Source: JABURQ01 sp029243145 (GTDB taxonomy: Bacteria; Planctomycetota; Planctomycetia; Planctomycetales; Planctomycetaceae). From it: DNA of 64,000 bases. Both the position numbers and the translations under genes were made by a program. The DNA lies in NCBI GenBank assembly GCA_965660145.1, contig CBFHYX010000017.1, forward strand, positions 1 through 64,000, written 5' to 3'. Below the pieces are notes generated by a model, which saw only the letters and a list, made by a program, of their open reading frames with translations, had not been told where the DNA came from and searched no databases. Shown in pieces: positions 1 to 7,651 of the stretch; the stretch's first letter is position 1; every line of letters begins with the position of its first letter.

Positions 1-1
1 G

Positions 2-46
2 GTCAAGATTCGGTCGAGGTGTGTCCCCCATTCACCGAATCTTGAC
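2..46. repeat. 13-bp perfect inverted repeat at the window edge
   Basis: Arms GTCAAGATTCGGT (2-14) and ACCGAATCTTGAC (34-46) are perfectly complementary around a 19-nt spacer. It lies about 50 nt downstream of the ceramidase-like stop codon on the minus strand and has no T-tract on either side. It could be a transcript-end hairpin, an operator or a repeat element. The function is not established. Confidence 0.5.
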
Positions 47-99
47 ATCTTGAAACGGGTGTTGAGTGTTCGGGAATTCGACGATCATCACCTATTGCT

Positions 100-1539
100 T
101 TAATCGTTATTCTTTTTCAACTCCTGCATCAGTTCCAGAATAATTTTGGTGATTTTCACCGAAGCGTTGAATTCGACCTTGTTCGTTCCCATCCAGGTTT
201 CGTAGCCGCCGAGTTTATGTTGTTCGGGAGTCGGCAGATAGCCGTTGTAATCGTTGGCGAGTTCGATGGTGAAGGCATCGCCGAACGGCGTTTTCTCTTT
301 GATCTCTAAACCGATCTCGACGAACGTCTCAAACGGGATGGCGGCGATTCCCAAATCGCCGATGCGAACTGCTTGCAGCGGGATTGTGATTTCATCGGGA
401 CCATCGAGAAGATTTTGCACTCGTCCGGCGTAATTGGTTTCGTAACGATGAAACTTCTCTGCATCATTAGGTTGGGCGAGGACTTTTTTGAAATAGGCCT
501 GCATCTTCGCGTCGGGCTTGCGGACTGTGAGAGTTAAATCGCGATTCGCAACTCCCAACGGAACCCAATCGTTGTACTCCACGTTCTCATAGGCTGACTT
601 CACTTTTTGAGCCACCTTCTCGGCCACTTCGGTCATCTTTTCGTATTGTGCATATCGCTTCGTGCCCGGCTCGGGAAAATTGATGTTGTTGATGTCACCG
701 CTCGTGCCGTTCGACATCATGCCGACAAACGGCGGGTGAGAATAATGCTGCTCGGCACCGATCAATTCGCCAATTCGATTTGAGAAGATACCGAAGTAAT
801 CCGAGGAAACTTCCCCTCTGTTGACTCCACCCACGTAGTGCAACGAGTAATTTCCCAGCAACGCGAGGGGGCGACCTTCTGTTGTCTGCACGCTGATGAA
901 TGACACTTCGGGATCGATGGGGCCGGCTGGCTTGATCAGCACTTTGCTACCGCGTGGAGGGTTCATGCGAACTTTATCGACTCCGCCGAACGGATTTCGA
1001 GTCAATTCTGGATCGGTCACGTACCAGCGACGATTGAATACTTCCGAAGGTTCATCGACACTGGACCAACCAATTTTGGCGGGCTCCAGATTTTCGTTTG
1101 CCCGACGAATGCAATCGGCAATGCGTCTGATTAAAAGCGGTTGATAGGTCTCACTGCTACTAGGAGTCGCGGAGTGAGTATGAGTGGCTGCCAGCAGAAT
1201 GCTCGCGGGCGACAGATCGGTCTCTTTCGCCACCAACTCGCGCACTTCCGCATAGACATCTTTACGGATCCCGAGATTGTCACAAATGACGATTGCGAAT
1301 TTTGTCTGGCCGTTATCGAGGACCAGACAGCGAGCATGCAATTCGTCATGGATGTTCGTGGACGGAAACGGAACGAACCCACCGATCACCCGTTCTCCCA
1401 GTGGTGGCGTGATATTGCTCGTCGCGGCCCCGGCTCGGAGAACTTTTGCGGCGGGTTCCTCTGCGAATCCTGAATTGGGGGACAGCCCTAATAAACTGAG
1501 AACCAGCGACAGCAATAACAGGCGACGGCAGACGATCAT
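100..1539 (-). CDS. Secreted neutral/alkaline ceramidase-like protein
   Basis: The 479-aa protein starts with a hydrophobic export signal (residues about 5-26, ending near SGFAEE). The body matches the N-terminal domain of neutral/alkaline non-lysosomal ceramidases: an AGAATSNITPP start, a VICDNLG segment, and a His-rich ATHTHSATPSS motif at about 118-128 expected to bind zinc. Family members hydrolyse the amide bond of ceramide, but planctomycetes carry many paralogs lacking the C-terminal domain and their substrates are unknown. At 479 residues it is shorter than classical ceramidases (usually above 600). It is transcribed away from the neighbouring CXXCH gene, with about 150 bp between them. 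The fold is well supported; the substrate is inference. Confidence 0.8.
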   Translation of the reverse strand: MIVCRRLLLLSLVLSLLGLSPNSGFAEEPAAKVLRAGAATSNITPPLGERVIGGFVPFPSTNIHDELHARCLVLDNGQTKFAIVICDNLGIRKDVYAEVRELVAKETDLSPASILLAATHTHSATPSSSETYQPLLIRRIADCIRRANENLEPAKIGWSSVDEPSEVFNRRWYVTDPELTRNPFGGVDKVRMNPPRGSKVLIKPAGPIDPEVSFISVQTTEGRPLALLGNYSLHYVGGVNRGEVSSDYFGIFSNRIGELIGAEQHYSHPPFVGMMSNGTSGDINNINFPEPGTKRYAQYEKMTEVAEKVAQKVKSAYENVEYNDWVPLGVANRDLTLTVRKPDAKMQAYFKKVLAQPNDAEKFHRYETNYAGRVQNLLDGPDEITIPLQAVRIGDLGIAAIPFETFVEIGLEIKEKTPFGDAFTIELANDYNGYLPTPEQHKLGGYETWMGTNKVEFNASVKITKIILELMQELKKNND

Positions 1540-1689
1540 GATTCTCTCACTTTCAGAGGTAGGACATCGAGGAGGGCAGCATTGATCCTAGTCGAGGAAA
1601 TCCGTCCAAGGCAAACATCGTTTTTCAGGTTCCTTTCTTTTTTGATTTGTTACAATAAAAGCAACAGTTTTATTCTTATTGGACTCATT

Positions 1690-2679
1690 ATGTCTCGTTG
1701 TCTGCAACTTGTCATTATTTGCTGGTTAAGCCACTTTACCCAGGTCGGTGTTGCTAGCGCGGCTGACAAATCGTTGATTCGTCAGTCGATTGAGAAAGCG
1801 GTTCCCTACATTGTCACAGAGGGGAATGCCTGGATCGAATCGAAAGATTGTTCCAGTTGCCATCGAACCTCGTTCATGACCTGGTCGCTCGCAGCGGCTG
1901 CTGATGTTGGTGTTGATATCGATCTGGCAGAACTCGAAGAACTTCGTGTCTGGTCGCGTGACGACCTCAACAAACTCAACGAAGACGATCAAAAGCCGGC
2001 TGCGACGCGCAATCTGGAATGTGTGAGTCATATCCTCTGGGCTGAACGTAAACGATTTACACCTCGAAACGATCACTCGACGCGAGCGACCTTCCTGAAA
2101 TATGTCGTCGATGGGCAACTTGAAACGGGACTCTGGAAAGCGAACGGTCAATTGCCACTTCAGCGAAGAGACAAAGTCGAAACCGCGTTGGTCTCGTCGA
2201 TGTGGCACGCGTTGGCTTTGGGGACATCTCCAGACTCGGCTGCTCAGGACGCCCGCAAGAAAGCGATGGTTCCCATTATCAAAGCAACACCGGGAGCAAG
2301 CACCGAAGAATTTATGCTGCGTATTTTGCTGGCAGATCAATCACAAGACGACAAGCAAACGGACCACTGGGTCAGTGAACTGAAATCTCAACAGAGAGAG
2401 GACGGTAGTTGGAACTGGGTTGGCGAGACGGGCAGTGACCCGATGGCAACTGGCATGGCATTGTATGCGTTTCGTTCCGCCGGTCTTCCCAGTAATGATG
2501 CTGCGATTCTGAAAGCGGTCGATTTTCTATTGTCTCATCAAGCCGAGAATGGCAGTTGGGAGACCACTCCCGGTACTAAAACAAAAGCGAAGGGTCAGCC
2601 GGTCGAAACTTCCATTTATTGGGGGACGTGTTGGTCGGTCATCGGTCTGTCTGAAGTTCTGAAGGATGACCCACGCTGA
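1690..2679 (+). CDS. Secreted protein with a CXXCH haem-type motif and squalene-cyclase-like repeats
   Basis: I chose ATG 1690 because it begins a normal signal peptide (residues 1 to about 25, ending ASAADK); the open frame extends upstream only through non-signal-like sequence. The mature protein has CSSCH at residues 54-58, the covalent haem c attachment motif, next to the N-terminus. The C-terminal half has two Gly-Ser-Trp repeats (EDGSWNW and ENGSWET) typical of the alpha/alpha-barrel of prenyltransferases and squalene cyclases, plus a final YWGTCWSVIGLSEV helix. No DXDD-type cyclase acid motif is evident, so cyclase activity is doubtful. A periplasmic electron-transfer or sensing role is inference. 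The stop overlaps the long form of the next reading frame, but the preferred start there is at 2723. Confidence 0.65.
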   Translation: MSRCLQLVIICWLSHFTQVGVASAADKSLIRQSIEKAVPYIVTEGNAWIESKDCSSCHRTSFMTWSLAAAADVGVDIDLAELEELRVWSRDDLNKLNEDDQKPAATRNLECVSHILWAERKRFTPRNDHSTRATFLKYVVDGQLETGLWKANGQLPLQRRDKVETALVSSMWHALALGTSPDSAAQDARKKAMVPIIKATPGASTEEFMLRILLADQSQDDKQTDHWVSELKSQQREDGSWNWVGETGSDPMATGMALYAFRSAGLPSNDAAILKAVDFLLSHQAENGSWETTPGTKTKAKGQPVETSIYWGTCWSVIGLSEVLKDDPR

Positions 2680-2722
2680 TACTCAAGATCACGACACTCA
2701 ACTTCACAAAAGGGGAATGACA

Positions 2723-3205
2723 ATGATTCGAATGTTAGTCGGGGGGCTACTCATCCCCTGTATCCTGCAAGTCAATTATGTGCTGGCCGATCTCACACCC
2801 GAACAGGAAGTGCTCGGGCGCTATGTTGGCGAATGGGACGGCGTCGATCAGGGTGAAAAGTTTACTTTTGACAGCCATACAACATGGAAGCTGAATGGGC
2901 AAATTATCGAACAGAAACAGGTCTTTCAGGATGGAGAGGAAAGCTTAATCTTGCGAGGTTATGACAAACAGTCGAAGAAATATTTCCTGTCTCTTCACGA
3001 CTCTCGCGGGATTCATTTAATGTTGACGGGCGCTTGGAATGAAGCGACAAAGACCTTCACCTATACGGGACATTCCGGCGAAATGGCGGTGACTGTGAAG
3101 TCGACGTTCCGCAATGATTTCACGGAAGACTGGACGATTACGCTGGTCTTAGTCGGTGGGGCTGTGACCGAACTTCGCGGCACCAATACGCGAGTGACAA
3201 AGTAA
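2723..3205 (+). CDS. Exported DUF1579-like protein
   Basis: The open frame begins at 2666 inside the preceding gene, but ATG 2723 is preferred: it has an AGGGG ribosome-binding site 7 nt upstream and begins a signal peptide (MIRMLVGGLLIPCILQ, cut near VLA). The mature part is about 140 residues of beta-strand-rich sequence with LGRYVGEWDGVD, LRGYDKQSKKY and FTYTGHSGEM, the layout of DUF1579 proteins, a lipocalin-like family of unknown role. It sits 43 nt after the CXXCH gene on the same strand and may be cotranscribed with it. The family assignment rests on pattern only. Confidence 0.6.
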   Translation: MIRMLVGGLLIPCILQVNYVLADLTPEQEVLGRYVGEWDGVDQGEKFTFDSHTTWKLNGQIIEQKQVFQDGEESLILRGYDKQSKKYFLSLHDSRGIHLMLTGAWNEATKTFTYTGHSGEMAVTVKSTFRNDFTEDWTITLVLVGGAVTELRGTNTRVTK

Positions 3206-3262
3206 GAAAAGATAAGATACGAAGTTAAGTAGTCTCAATAATGTATTTATTGAAGGTTTGGC

Positions 3263-3742
3263 ATGAAGCAGAAACGAATAATCGTACGGGTGATCTTCAT
3301 AAGCATTGGCTGGTTGGTCGCCTATCTTTACACCAACATCGATGATCAGGCACAGGTCGTACCTCAGCGTTCTGAGGCACCGCCGAAAAATGTCGTCTCT
3401 TTGGGTGACGCAGACCTCGTACTTTCCGAGGCTTTTGAAAATCATCAAAGCGACGTTCAAGTGATGGGTCACGGCACTGTTGATCGAGTCTTGCCGGACG
3501 ACAATAAAGGGAGTCGTCATCAACGCTTCATCCTGAAACTGGACTCCGGCCAGACAGTCATGGTAGCCCATAACATTGACGTGGCCGCGAAGATCAAAAC
3601 ATTGCAGGCGGGAGACCGAGTGGTTTTTTATGCAGAGTATGAGTGGAACGCTCAGGGGGGTGTGCTGCATTGGACCCATCGGGCTTCGCACGGCAATCAT
3701 CCCGGCGGCTGGCTTAAACATGACGGTCAACGATACGAGTGA
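3263..3742 (+). CDS. DUF3465 family membrane-anchored protein
   Basis: This 159-aa protein has one N-terminal hydrophobic segment (residues about 6-24, RVIFISIGWLVAYLYT). The C-terminal 90 residues match DUF3465 closely: VMGHGTVDRVLPDD, SRHQRFILKL, VAHNIDVAAKI, FYAEYEWNAQGGVLHWTH and GWLKHDGQRY. The family is mostly known from proteobacteria. It probably has an OB-like beta fold exposed to the periplasm, with no known function. It follows the DUF1579-like gene by 57 nt, and a hairpin lies 60 nt after its stop. Confidence 0.85.
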   Translation: MKQKRIIVRVIFISIGWLVAYLYTNIDDQAQVVPQRSEAPPKNVVSLGDADLVLSEAFENHQSDVQVMGHGTVDRVLPDDNKGSRHQRFILKLDSGQTVMVAHNIDVAAKIKTLQAGDRVVFYAEYEWNAQGGVLHWTHRASHGNHPGGWLKHDGQRYE

Positions 3743-3802
3743 AGAACTTCGTGCGAACACTAATATTTATTGAGGTTCATTGGGATACCACACAAGATCT
3801 CT

Positions 3803-3820
3803 GAGAGGTATTTACCTCTC
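3803..3820 (+). terminator. Hairpin downstream of the DUF3465 gene
   Basis: GAGAGGT (3803-3809) pairs with ACCTCTC (3814-3820) across a 4-nt loop. It is followed by T-rich but interrupted sequence (TCTGATCGTTT), so it is at best a weak intrinsic terminator. Confidence 0.35.
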
Positions 3821-3918
3821 TCTGATCGTTTGGTACACCTCATTCATATGTCATCGTCTGTTTCCGAGAGCTAAGGCGATCTCACATTTCGATCTGTCTT
3901 TAACATGGCCTGAATGAA

Positions 3919-4719
3919 ATGCCACTTCCCGTCGCGATCCGTCGGATCTCAGAACCCTCTCAAGAGACGCCGCGTTCCTTACGAGGCACGTTTGCCGGGT
4001 ATGTGTCGCCGGGTGAAATTCCTGTGAAGTCAGTTCAGCAGTTAATACCACGTGGGAGTGGGATCACTCCGCTCGACTCGCGTGGCAAAAAAACTCTTCC
4101 CGCCATTTATTTGTTTGGAAAACAACGCTGTGTCAGAAACGTCTGGGGATCATGGGAGTTTCAATACGGCTTTGGTCTTGAATACGATGAAGTGTTAATG
4201 ATCATTCCCAACTTACAACTTCCAGAATCGACAGAGCTGCCTGCGATCCCTCGTGTCACTCTGTATTCGAGAATATTTCTGAACAGCATTTGTTCTTCGG
4301 TTCTCGGTCGATTCATGTACGGCTTATCAAAACATCATGGGCGATTTGAATTTCAGCCGGGACGGTTTCGAACTCTCAACCGCCATGGTCACCAGATTTT
4401 TGAGGCTGACATTAAACTAGGAGAAGGCGCAGTTTCAGAAGACTCAGTGAATGCGATACGTGAGTTGCTGGCGACTCCGGTGGTGTTTGCGGGGCGGCTT
4501 AATAAGTCATCGGGATGCGCACTTTCGATTCGACAATTTGACTACGAAGTGTCGGCAGAGGCGATTCAGCCGATTGAAACGACCATCACAGTGGATGAGA
4601 AATTTACCAAGAAAATTCCGACGCAAACTTTTCAGACCGTGGGGCTCGATCTTGATCCTAATGGGTCATTTCAATGTGAGTTCCCCTGGGTGATGACCGA
4701 CTATCGACCCGCCGCATGA
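3919..4719 (+). CDS. Possible acetoacetate-decarboxylase-fold protein
   Basis: This is a 266-aa cytoplasmic-looking protein without signal or TM segment. It resembles the acetoacetate decarboxylase superfamily in motif order: YVSPGEIP early, FGLEYDEVLMIIPNL near residue 90, then TLYSRIFLNS, LGRFMYGLSKHHGRFEF and a beta-rich second half. I cannot identify the active-site lysine with certainty; the Lys in YGLSKHH may only be the family's conserved structural position. No useful neighbours: it stands alone with about 180 nt upstream and 220 nt downstream. It could equally be a family of unknown function that shares the fold. Confidence 0.4.
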   Translation: MPLPVAIRRISEPSQETPRSLRGTFAGYVSPGEIPVKSVQQLIPRGSGITPLDSRGKKTLPAIYLFGKQRCVRNVWGSWEFQYGFGLEYDEVLMIIPNLQLPESTELPAIPRVTLYSRIFLNSICSSVLGRFMYGLSKHHGRFEFQPGRFRTLNRHGHQIFEADIKLGEGAVSEDSVNAIRELLATPVVFAGRLNKSSGCALSIRQFDYEVSAEAIQPIETTITVDEKFTKKIPTQTFQTVGLDLDPNGSFQCEFPWVMTDYRPAA

Positions 4720-4807
4720 TCTGTTCAGGTCATGAATATGGGGGTAATAGGGATTCGATAGAATCTATATAACCGGTTTCTCATTCCGGTGACCTTGGGC
4801 TCTCAAT

Positions 4808-4830
4808 GAATTGAGCGAACTTCTCAATTC
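4808..4830. promoter_or_regulatory. 8-bp inverted repeat just upstream of a candidate promoter
   Basis: GAATTGAG (4808-4815) and CTCAATTC (4823-4830) form a perfect inverted repeat around a 7-nt spacer. It ends 5 nt before a TTGACA hexamer. The position suits an operator for the operon that follows, but no regulator is identified. Confidence 0.35.
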
Positions 4831-4835
4831 GGGGG

Positions 4836-4865
4836 TTGACACTCCTTCGAATGGACGCCCAAAAT
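4836..4865 (+). promoter_or_regulatory. Candidate sigma-70-type promoter for the thioredoxin/HTTM operon
   Basis: TTGACA at 4836-4841 is a consensus -35 hexamer. CAAAAT at 4860-4865, 18 nt away, matches four of six -10 positions. The start codon of the operon's first gene is at 4941. Confidence 0.3.
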
Positions 4866-4940
4866 GCTTTTAACAGTTAGAGATCGACCTTATTCGATTT
4901 TTGATTGCCTGGTTTCCCCCCTCGACTAAGGCTTGTTGAT

Positions 4941-5557
4941 ATGCCCGAAATGCCTCCCTCTGAAGATCAGACTCCTGAAAACGCTGTGGCTCCCGAAAAT
5001 TCGGGGGAAGCAGTTGACGCAACAGACTCAGAACACCCTGAAGGTGTTGAGGACGGACAAGTTCAACTTGCTCAATAGGGACGAAAGCTCGAAGTCATCG
5101 GCTATATTGCCGTGATTCTCATTTCGCTGGCGACTTTGGGCGTGAAATGGTCGATGCGTCCTCCAGAACCATTGGCCAAAGGCGATCAGTTGCCGGTGTT
5201 ACAAGAGCACTTGTCAGCCGATAAAGATCAGACCATCGTACTGGCGATCTCTCCCAATTGTCCGCATTGCACGAAGAGTATGCCGTTCTTCCGGCAAATT
5301 ATTGAAAACGTGACGCAGAAGGAATCAGCAAATCTGTGATTGTGGCTCTCCACGAACAGACGCCCGTTGAGGAAGAGCAAAAAATTCTCGACAAGAACAA
5401 TGTCAAAGTGGATAAAATTATTCAGCTCGATATGGACAAAATGAACGTCCAAGGCGTTCCCACGATGTTGCTGGTTGATAAACAGGGCAAAGTTCTCGAA
5501 ATCTGGAATGGTCGATTACCAGAGGACGAGCAGAAGAAAGTGCTGGCTGCACTTTAA
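4941..5557 (+). pseudogene. Membrane-tethered thioredoxin-like protein, broken by an in-frame TAG and a frameshift
   Basis: From ATG 4941 one frame encodes a Pro/Glu-rich N-terminus, then TAG at 5076-5078. The same frame then continues with a TM helix (VIGYIAVILISLATLGV) and a thioredoxin fold whose redox motif CPHC appears in SPNCPHCTKSMPFF. That frame stops at 5337. The rest of the domain, including the cis-proline loop GVPTMLLVDKQGKVL, continues in the next frame from about 5325, consistent with loss of one base in the AAGGAA run near 5319-5324. TAG replacing CAG would be a single C-to-T change. Family members are membrane-bound thiol-disulfide oxidoreductases facing the periplasm. Whether the two lesions are real or sequence errors cannot be decided here. 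Confidence 0.7.
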
Positions 5558-5624
5558 AGCCAAAGTCTCGAAGTGCATCGCCTTGCTGATCGCTTGATTT
5601 TTTACTTTTCCGAGAGCTTTCTCC

Positions 5625-5957
5625 ATGAATCAACCACCCAATCAACAACCACCGAACTCTGGCCAGGATTATCGCTTGGGTTGGATGAACGAGTTTAGTC
5701 CGGGCCGAAAATTATTAGTGCTGTTCACACCACTGCTGTTGGTGGTCGTGGCTTTGACGCAGATCGTCCGGGCTTACACGGTTGATCAATCTCCCTGGAA
5801 GGGGGGCGGTTTCGGGATGTTTGCTTCGGTCGATTCTCCGGGAAACCGTGAGCGGCGTGCTTATCTCGTCACGAGTGATTTTGAATTCGAAATTCCCGTG
5901 CATTATAACTTCATTCTTGATGAAGGTGGCGTGTTGGACGATGTGAGTTTGGCTTGA
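5625..5957 (+). CDS. Single-TM protein, probably the first half of a split gene
   Basis: The 110-aa product has a Pro/Gln/Asn-rich cytoplasmic start, one TM helix (residues about 30-50, KLLVLFTPLLLVVVALTQIV) and a short extracytoplasmic part beginning SPWKGGGFGMFASVD. It ends abruptly at TGA 5955-5957. The next frame (from 5961) is in the same register with only one codon between, so the two may form a single protein of about 300 residues interrupted by TGA, possibly CGA to TGA. No function is known. The gene lies between the thioredoxin-like and HTTM-like genes. Confidence 0.55.
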   Translation: MNQPPNQQPPNSGQDYRLGWMNEFSPGRKLLVLFTPLLLVVVALTQIVRAYTVDQSPWKGGGFGMFASVDSPGNRERRAYLVTSDFEFEIPVHYNFILDEGGVLDDVSLA

Positions 5958-5960
5958 ACT

Positions 5961-6539
5961 GTGCCGACCGATTCTAATCTCAAGCATATTGCTCAAGAGT
6001 TAGCAAAATTTTCGTGGTATCTGAACGATGGCGAGACGTTGTTGCCACAAGTGATTGATGCCGCGCGAGAATTAAACAGTCTCAAAAAGGGTGAACGCGT
6101 TGTTTTATCGATGTCGCAACTTCGGGAGATCGAAGATCTTCTCAACGGTCTTGAAGAAGAGTCGGAAGACGTGACATCGGAAGCAGCAGTGGAACCCGAC
6201 GCGCCTTTGGTGGCTGAGAAGCCAACCGAGACCGCCGATGAGGAGGAAGAAGAAATTCGTGTCGAGCCGCCACGAGGGTTTGGTCCAGGGATGTATGAAA
6301 AGATTGTCGCCGATATCCAAACAGCCATTGATGACGGGAATGCCGAAGCAGAGAACCTGACCGAGTTTCAGGGACAACACGACGAAAAAAATCGCCTGAG
6401 CTTTACAGAGATTCGGGTGGAATTGTGGAAAGGTGATTTCTCAGGAAAAACTGCGAAATACACGTTCCGACTTTATAAAACCGCCTTGGCATCAGCCGCC
6501 GGTGAGAACTTGGACATTTGCGTGGATTGCCAACCATGA
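5961..6539 (+). CDS. Acidic protein of unknown function, probably the second half of a split gene
   Basis: This 192-aa reading frame begins at a GTG three nucleotides after a TGA in the same frame, with no recognisable ribosome-binding site, so independent translation is doubtful. It has a helical N-terminal region, an acidic low-complexity middle (a run of Glu near residues 95-99) and a C-terminal domain ending in NLDICVDCQP with two cysteines. Its stop overlaps the start of the HTTM-like gene by 4 nt (ATGA), which argues that the region is still organised as a translationally coupled operon. No family is recognised. Confidence 0.5.
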   Translation: MPTDSNLKHIAQELAKFSWYLNDGETLLPQVIDAARELNSLKKGERVVLSMSQLREIEDLLNGLEEESEDVTSEAAVEPDAPLVAEKPTETADEEEEEIRVEPPRGFGPGMYEKIVADIQTAIDDGNAEAENLTEFQGQHDEKNRLSFTEIRVELWKGDFSGKTAKYTFRLYKTALASAAGENLDICVDCQP

Positions 6540-7408
6540 GTAGTACTGAAGCAATGACACCACCGACTCAGCAAGCGGTCCAGAAATCGGGCGTGCTCAG
6601 TCGTGTGAAACGAATATTTGCCGACCTGCAAAAGCAGGAAGCCTTCGAGATTGATGGTCTCGGAGCCGTCAGTCGTCTGACGTTTCTAATGCTCATCGCG
6701 AGTTCCGGGCTCGACGACATGGTCGAGTATGTGATGATCGGCCTATGCGTGATCGGTTTCGTGATGCCAGCCATCTATCGTCAACCCTGGCTCTGGTTTG
6801 GGATCAGTGGAGCCATGCTTTACGGCCATGTTCCCCACTGGTACGAAATCGATAATCACAAGTACCTGATGATCTACTGGTGTCTGGCGATGTTCTGCAG
6901 TACGTTGCTGCCGGAGAAGCTGAAGGCTAAGTCAATTTCATTCAACGCACGTTGGCTGATTGGATTGTGTTTTCTGTTTGCCACCTTGTGGAAATTAACG
7001 GTTCCTAATTATGTCGATAGTTCGTTCTTCACCTTAACGCTTCTCGAAGACCAGCGATTCTATCCGGCGACCATGTCGGTTGGTGGATTGACGGAAGATG
7101 ACATGCGAGGCATCCATGAGAATCTTCGTGAACTGGAAGTTTTGAGTGGTACTGAGAAATCCGTTATGTTGATGGAATCGGTGCCTCCCAGGATTCGCTA
7201 TTTCGCCCAGTTTTTGACATGGTTCACGATTGGTTTTGAAGGCTTGATTGCCGTCTGTTTTTTACCTCTTGGTCTCAGGTCATTAGATAAAATACGACAT
7301 TTTGCTTTGCTCATTTTTGGCGTGGGGGTTTACGCACTCGCGACCGTTCAGGGGTTCGGTTTGTTACTGATGACCATGGGGACCGCACAATGTCCGATGG
7401 GGAAGTAG
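6536..7408 (+). CDS. Polytopic membrane protein, HTTM/DoxX-like
   Basis: ATG 6536 overlaps the previous stop as ATGA. The product is about 290 residues with seven or eight hydrophobic segments, among them YVMIGLCVIGFVMPAIY, YLMIYWCLAMFCSTLL and WLIGLCFLFATLWKLTV. The pattern DNHKYLMIYW followed by FATLWKL and an external segment with FFTLTLLEDQRFYP resembles HTTM (horizontally transferred transmembrane) proteins, related to vitamin K-dependent carboxylase and DoxX-like families. Genes for thioredoxin-like proteins often accompany such membrane proteins, which suggests redox or quinone chemistry, but this is inference. A terminator follows 100 nt downstream. Confidence 0.55.
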   Translation: MSSTEAMTPPTQQAVQKSGVLSRVKRIFADLQKQEAFEIDGLGAVSRLTFLMLIASSGLDDMVEYVMIGLCVIGFVMPAIYRQPWLWFGISGAMLYGHVPHWYEIDNHKYLMIYWCLAMFCSTLLPEKLKAKSISFNARWLIGLCFLFATLWKLTVPNYVDSSFFTLTLLEDQRFYPATMSVGGLTEDDMRGIHENLRELEVLSGTEKSVMLMESVPPRIRYFAQFLTWFTIGFEGLIAVCFLPLGLRSLDKIRHFALLIFGVGVYALATVQGFGLLLMTMGTAQCPMGK

Positions 7409-7506
7409 AAAACTCGTGTTGGATTTATCATCGTCTTCTCAATCATTTATCTGTATGGCCTTGGGAAAATGCTGTTCCAGATGTGATCGACGATATCGTT
7501 CGTTTC

Positions 7507-7540
7507 GCCCGGTTGAGTCTTACTTGACCGGGCTTTTTTT
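7507..7540 (+). terminator. Rho-independent terminator of the thioredoxin/HTTM operon
   Basis: GCCCGGT (7507-7513) pairs with ACCGGGC (7527-7533), with partial inner pairing (TGAG with CTTG), directly followed by seven T residues (7534-7540). This is a textbook intrinsic terminator on the plus strand. Confidence 0.85.
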
Positions 7541-7651
7541 GTGCTTTCATCACAGTGAGAGCCGGGTGGCAAAATTTTCATGGATGGACGCTGAAACAGA
7601 GAGCAAACGCTGATAGAATGCAACCTCGAACAATTTATTGAGGGCCTCTCC

